Of a DNA stretch of 64,000 nt, positions 59,817 to 64,000 are shown piece by piece; position 1 is the stretch's first letter, and every line of letters starts with the position of its first letter. Below the pieces are notes generated by a model. That model had not been told where the DNA came from. It searched no databases and saw only the letters and a list, made by a program, of their open reading frames with translations. The stretch comes from Neodontobutis hainanensis (lineage: Eukaryota > Chordata > Actinopteri > Gobiiformes > Odontobutidae). The stretch covers positions 124,001 through 188,000 of the forward strand of contig JALDNG010000020.1 in assembly GCA_024349245.1 (NCBI GenBank), written 5' to 3'. The position numbers and the translations under genes are program-made.

Positions 59817-62767
59817 TTCTTAGCAGTTTGACTATTTTATAAACTGCAACATATTTTCCACAGACAAGAAACCCCTGGATATGCCCTCAAACTATTAGGG
59901 TCTTTAAAAAGCACAATAAAGAAAGAAGACATTTTGACTCTATTATTTGTAAATGTAGTGAGAGTTTAAACTATTACATATTCTTCTGTGAGAGTTTATA
60001 ATCTTTATCAGTTGAATACAATACATCTTAGATTTATTAGAGCAGAAAAAGAGCAGCAAAAATCTAGCTATATCTGGTTTTAATGCTACAACATTCATTC
60101 CAAGCTTTATTCATCAAAATTCAATTGCCAAAATTTGCAATTACCAAGAGAGTCACTGACATTTGACTCCACACTCATCCTCTCATCTCTCTGAACTCTA
60201 CAAAACTCATTTTCATCAAGACTGGGGTAATTATGCAAGCCACTGAGGCACTGCAGCAACTCACATCCACAATAACGCTTTGGGTGCAGTATTATATTTC
60301 TGACAGCGCCTTTCACGTGCTTATTCATGGTCGTGTCCCGTGTGAAATACAACCAGGGACACACGGGCCAGCGGTGACGCCAAAACTACTAATGAAATGG
60401 AATTCAGAATAAATGAAGTTGAAGAAACAAGAAACTTACAGACTTGGTTCAATCTATGAAGTAATACTGAAAGGTTTGACCTCAAATCAATATTACAATT
60501 AATAGAACATTTTAATGTAAAATTAATGGCAAGGCTTGTAGAGGAAATATAATTAACAATTAAAAGGAGTAAAAGTATATAACTCTATGATTTGGACTAG
60601 CTTTCTGTCAGTTTTGTGGTTAGCCTTGCATTTTACTGTTAAATCAGCTCATTTACCTTCAAACACACCGAGCTAACAAACATCCAAATAAAACACTGTT
60701 GTTTTTCACCTGCTCCATCGTAAACTAAACTCTGAAGGAAGAGCACACGCAGCACATTCCTGTCAAATTGAAAAAAAGGGGATGGGATACAAGAAAATAT
60801 GTTCTGTGTCTAGAACAGACAGGAAACCGACTGAACTCTCCTGAAAAAGGTCCGATTGAATTTACAGCCATTTAATTCTTATTTCAGCCAATATTACTTC
60901 TACTTTAAATCTGACGTAAAAGTGCATGTCTTTGTGAGTTTAAAATAACTTGAGGGAAACATAAGGATACGGTGGTCCAGATGGCTCAACAACCCAAAAA
61001 TAAAAATGCTAATAAATCAGCCACAAACGACCGAAAAACAAGAAAATAATATAATCAGTGGTCTTGGTTATTGCAGAAGGATAAACTATAATCTACTGGG
61101 TTTGTGCCATTGTGACATATTGTTTATTGTGTGTAGTTTAACTTTCAAAGACAAAATGTGGCATAAGGTTTAATAAAGAATGTCACCAGCTATTGCTAAC
61201 GCTAAAGAAACCTTCATGATAATCCAGTCTCAGTAAATAAGCATTATTGTACAATTTATTTTGCAAACCAAAAGGTGCTTGTAAAGGGTTTGTCTGGGAA
61301 CACACAGGACAACATCATTCTTTCTGTTTTGCTCTTGACACACCTTTGTGGCTTTGTGACGTTAAACCAAACTGTCTCTAGGCCTGGAAACACGTGAACA
61401 AACACACACTAACGCCCTCTTATCTGAAACCAAGTCCTTTTCTCCTCCAACACACGCCTATATTTAACCGACTAAACCAACAGCACTCCACATACTCCAG
61501 ATGAGAGGAGCCACACAACATTAGCCTCCACTTTACTCTGAGTGCTCCTGAAGGAAATGCTTGCAAATAGGGTTGCAACTACCACACTATGGATTCCCAT
61601 GGTCCAAATGCAATTACAAAGAACCACCCCTGATGGATATCTTCAAGTCGAGATGGAGTTTGTTTGAATTATGTGGTAGATCTGGGTTCAGGGAAACTCA
61701 ACCCAGAGTGCAGTTATGGGTAAAAAGTGGGTATCGTTTCTCGTGTAGAACAAGACCATGATACGGCCGCAAAAGAAAGGACATTAGTGTAACTGACCAG
61801 GCGTGGTTTTCTGGTCAAGTCCTTAAAAGCACAAATAAAGGCCAACAAAAGGAAGGATTAAAGTAGGAATGCAGAGGAGATGCTCTTAATCTATGTTATT
61901 TGTTAAATTTTTGCATACAGATGAAAAAAACAATCTATGTTTATACAACTTATTGCCAAGAGTCTTTTTTTACTTTGGAGTTTGTTCAAATAAAAAAACG
62001 GCGGCAGTTGCAGCAGTAGTAACAAACAAACTACCAAACATGATCACAATAGCAACACACCCTTTCAGGGCACATAACCGTTACCAGTCCTGTGGATAAG
62101 TAAAAATCCTGTACTGTTGAAAAGTGAAAATGGATTACATTTTCTTAAGGTGTGTTAACTTTAAAAAACCTACAGCATGTGAGAATGTAAATGTGTTTTT
62201 GCCTCTGTTTGAGTGGTTTGCAGGAAAATAACATTATTTGAATCCTGCGACTGGTTTGTAAAGTGACACTGCACTGAAGCTTGTATCTGACAAACAACAC
62301 CAAATATAGACCTTCCGCTGACAGCACGAGCAGCTGGGTACACACCGTGCCCCATCTCGTCGTGGTGAATATATGGAAAAACTGAGAATCTGTCTTGAGA
62401 TAAATATATTTCTCAACTAAAAACTATAAAAGAGTATTGGTGGGTCACCTGGTAGGAGCAGGTGTCCTCTACCATTGTCACCATGAAATAAAGGCTTTCT
62501 TTTGAAACTTTGGAAATATACATGTGTTACCATGAACTAAAAAAGATCACAGCAGAGCATTTGAAATGTGCCACATGCTTGTTGTTTTACTAGCCTTATG
62601 TTTTACTGAAATGTCGACTCACAGCACATTGCCTACTTCTCTGTCTTGCTGATAAAGTATAGAAAACTATAGGCCTTTTGTCTTAGCCAGTATGATGTTT
62701 AGAAGTAAACATGGGACAGATATGTGTATCTATGCTCTGAAAAAGACTGAGCAAATACAGAAGACAG

Positions 62768-63690
62768 AACTCCACAATGTTTCTGTGCTTCTTAAATGCC
62801 TCAAAAGCCTTTGACCGCATCAACCATAGAAAGCTATTTGTAAAATTACAACAGCGAGAGGTTCCTCCATACTTAGTCCGGGCTCTGCATTTCTGCTATA
62901 CACACCAAACAATGCAACATCTGAGTATTTATTAGTGACAAACGGGGTCAGGCTGGGTGGAATATTGTCAACCATGCTCTTTAACATTTATGGACAATCT
63001 TATTCAAAGACTTAAAAACTGGAAGGCTGGCTGCATGGTGGGAGAAAGACTGAACCATATTCTGTACGCAGACTGGTGAGCAATATTATTTAGAGTTTAA
63101 CACCAGAAAGAGTGTGGTTGTACTGCTGAAGACAAAGGGGGGCTGCAAGGCTGTGTTTCCCTCTTTTTATCTGGCTGGACCTTGGACAGGAGTTATCTGT
63201 AAATAAGGTCAAAAATGTGGACATATAATTAGGAGTCACCTCTGTGACTATGATGACATTCAGAGACTGTATGTACAAGCTAACATGCTTGCTCTTAAAT
63301 TTAGCATGTGAACTGCTAATGTCAAAACAGCTTTGTTTGAAGCCTATTGCACTCCACTGCCCACCTGTGGCGCAGTTCCAGTGAAGCTAAATGTAACAAG
63401 CTGCAAGTTCCATACAATAATGTAAATAAAAATAATGTGACTAAAAGTCCCTGGGTGGACAAGTGCCAGTCAGCTTTTTGTTCAGAATCATGTGCTGTTT
63501 TGTGTAGCAAATGTAATAAAGTGACTTGAGGTCTCTAAAAACCAAATGACTGGTTTTAGAGAAGAGCAGTGTCAGGTACACCTCTGCACTCTGGAGGGAA
63601 ACTGGAGAAAGCGCTTAGATGGACTCTAAATGTAAATGATTCCCTTGTTGTTGTCCAGGTTGTATGTTTTTTTATATAGACCTTTTTTAA
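62768..63690 (+). pseudogene. LINE reverse-transcriptase remnant
   Basis: Conserved reverse-transcriptase blocks can be followed on the plus strand with frame breaks: FLNASKAFDRINHRKLF (the F-x-D-x-x-K-A-F-D-x-x-N-H motif, first Asp replaced by Asn), a GVRQGG-like region reduced to RGQAGWNI, and ILYADW in place of YADD. Downstream, around 63270-63530, frames resemble the region after the reverse transcriptase. The catalytic motif is destroyed and several stops are present, so it is dead. Confidence 0.75.
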
Positions 63691-64000
63691 GTCTGAAATA
63701 GAAAGATTGATTGAATGTTCTAAAAATGTTCACAATGTAAGAAAATGATTATCAACAATTGAAAACAGTTCATTCCAAAAAGTGCAACATTTAGTTTTCT
63801 TTGTTAAAGGAGTATGTTTTTTCACAAGAACGAGACAAGTTTTGTTTCAAATAATTGCTATTTTATGTTTCCCTTTTAATTAAGGGTAGTGTTCAGCTGC
63901 ACTTTTTTACTACTGTGCCCCATTGTTGGACCAAATTCCAACGGGTAACCAACACGGTACAATGTGGTGCTCCTTAATTTCCCTTTTGGTCAATGGAAAC

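Larger units (their letters stand above)
56101..64000 (-). other. upstream intron or 5' region of the MPZ-like gene
   Basis: The signal-peptide exon and the exon for the first half of the Ig domain should lie upstream on the minus strand, but no sequence with a Cys-x-Phe strand and a Trp-x-Tyr/Phe core followed by a phase-0 donor was recognised. Either they are beyond 64000 or they escaped inspection. Recognisable contents are a SINE nested in a LINE at 57411-58140, a LINE end at 59515-59816 and a reverse-transcriptase remnant at 62768-63690. The rest shows no clear feature. Confidence 0.5.

Noticed and set aside
60107..60364. Minus-strand 85-codon frame upstream of the MPZ-like gene
   Set aside because: Checked as a candidate for the missing Ig exon; lacks the Cys-x-Phe and Trp core and a suitable donor.
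62145..62416. Minus-strand overlapping frames, possible signal-peptide exon
   Set aside because: No hydrophobic leader with a cleavage site followed by a usable donor; three overlapping frames open by chance.

Overview
The window is nuclear DNA from a bony fish, most likely a teleost. Coding exons are small, spliced with GT/AG and far apart; introns are AT-rich. Interspersed repeats are of fish type: tRNA-derived SINEs whose tail resembles a LINE end, LINE fragments, and hAT-like MITEs. There are no operons, rRNA genes, CRISPR arrays or intact transposase genes.

Three protein-coding genes are supported, all read from split exons. (1) 1-26143, plus strand: the 3' part of an IgLON cell-adhesion gene, best matched to lsamp. 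Four exons cover the end of Ig domain 2, Ig domain 3 and the GPI-anchor tail; the 5' exons lie upstream of the window. (2) 33602-45107, minus strand: a complete three-exon coding sequence for neuromodulin (gap43), predicted 233 residues, with the palmitoylated N-terminal cysteines in a 30-base first exon and the calmodulin-binding IQ motif in exon 2. (3) 53470-56100, minus strand: the 3' four exons of a myelin-protein-zero-like gene, closest to MPZL3 as I recall it. They encode the second half of a V-type Ig domain, one membrane span and a short cytoplasmic tail. The exons for the signal peptide and first half of the Ig domain were not found.

lsamp and gap43 are convergent, as in tetrapods, so the pair is an ancient linkage. 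Both act at the neuronal membrane, LSAMP as an outer-leaflet GPI adhesion molecule and GAP-43 on the inner face of growth cones. The adjacent MPZ-like gene adds a third membrane-associated gene, but nothing in the sequence shows that the three are co-regulated.

By region: 1-11 kb is lsamp intron with a LINE-like end, an IR-bounded element and a SINE. 11-26 kb holds the lsamp exons and a 1.1-kb minisatellite of 31-bp units. 26-31 kb is probable lsamp 3' UTR with a (TA)n tract and nested MITEs. 31-33.6 kb is the convergent intergenic region. 33.6-45.1 kb is gap43. 45.1-46.2 kb is a pyrimidine-rich 5' region of gap43. 46-53 kb is intergenic, with a near-perfect 36-bp hairpin and several SINEs. 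53-56 kb is the MPZ-like gene, and 56-64 kb is repeat-rich, including a SINE nested in a LINE with clear target-site duplications.

No undescribed multi-gene system is visible. The items most worth a second look are three matches to the CTCF consensus around the lsamp 3' end (one carried inside a MITE), the hairpin at 46.7 kb, the tandem splice acceptor of the first lsamp exon, the nested insertions, and the lsamp-gap43-MPZ-like linkage.
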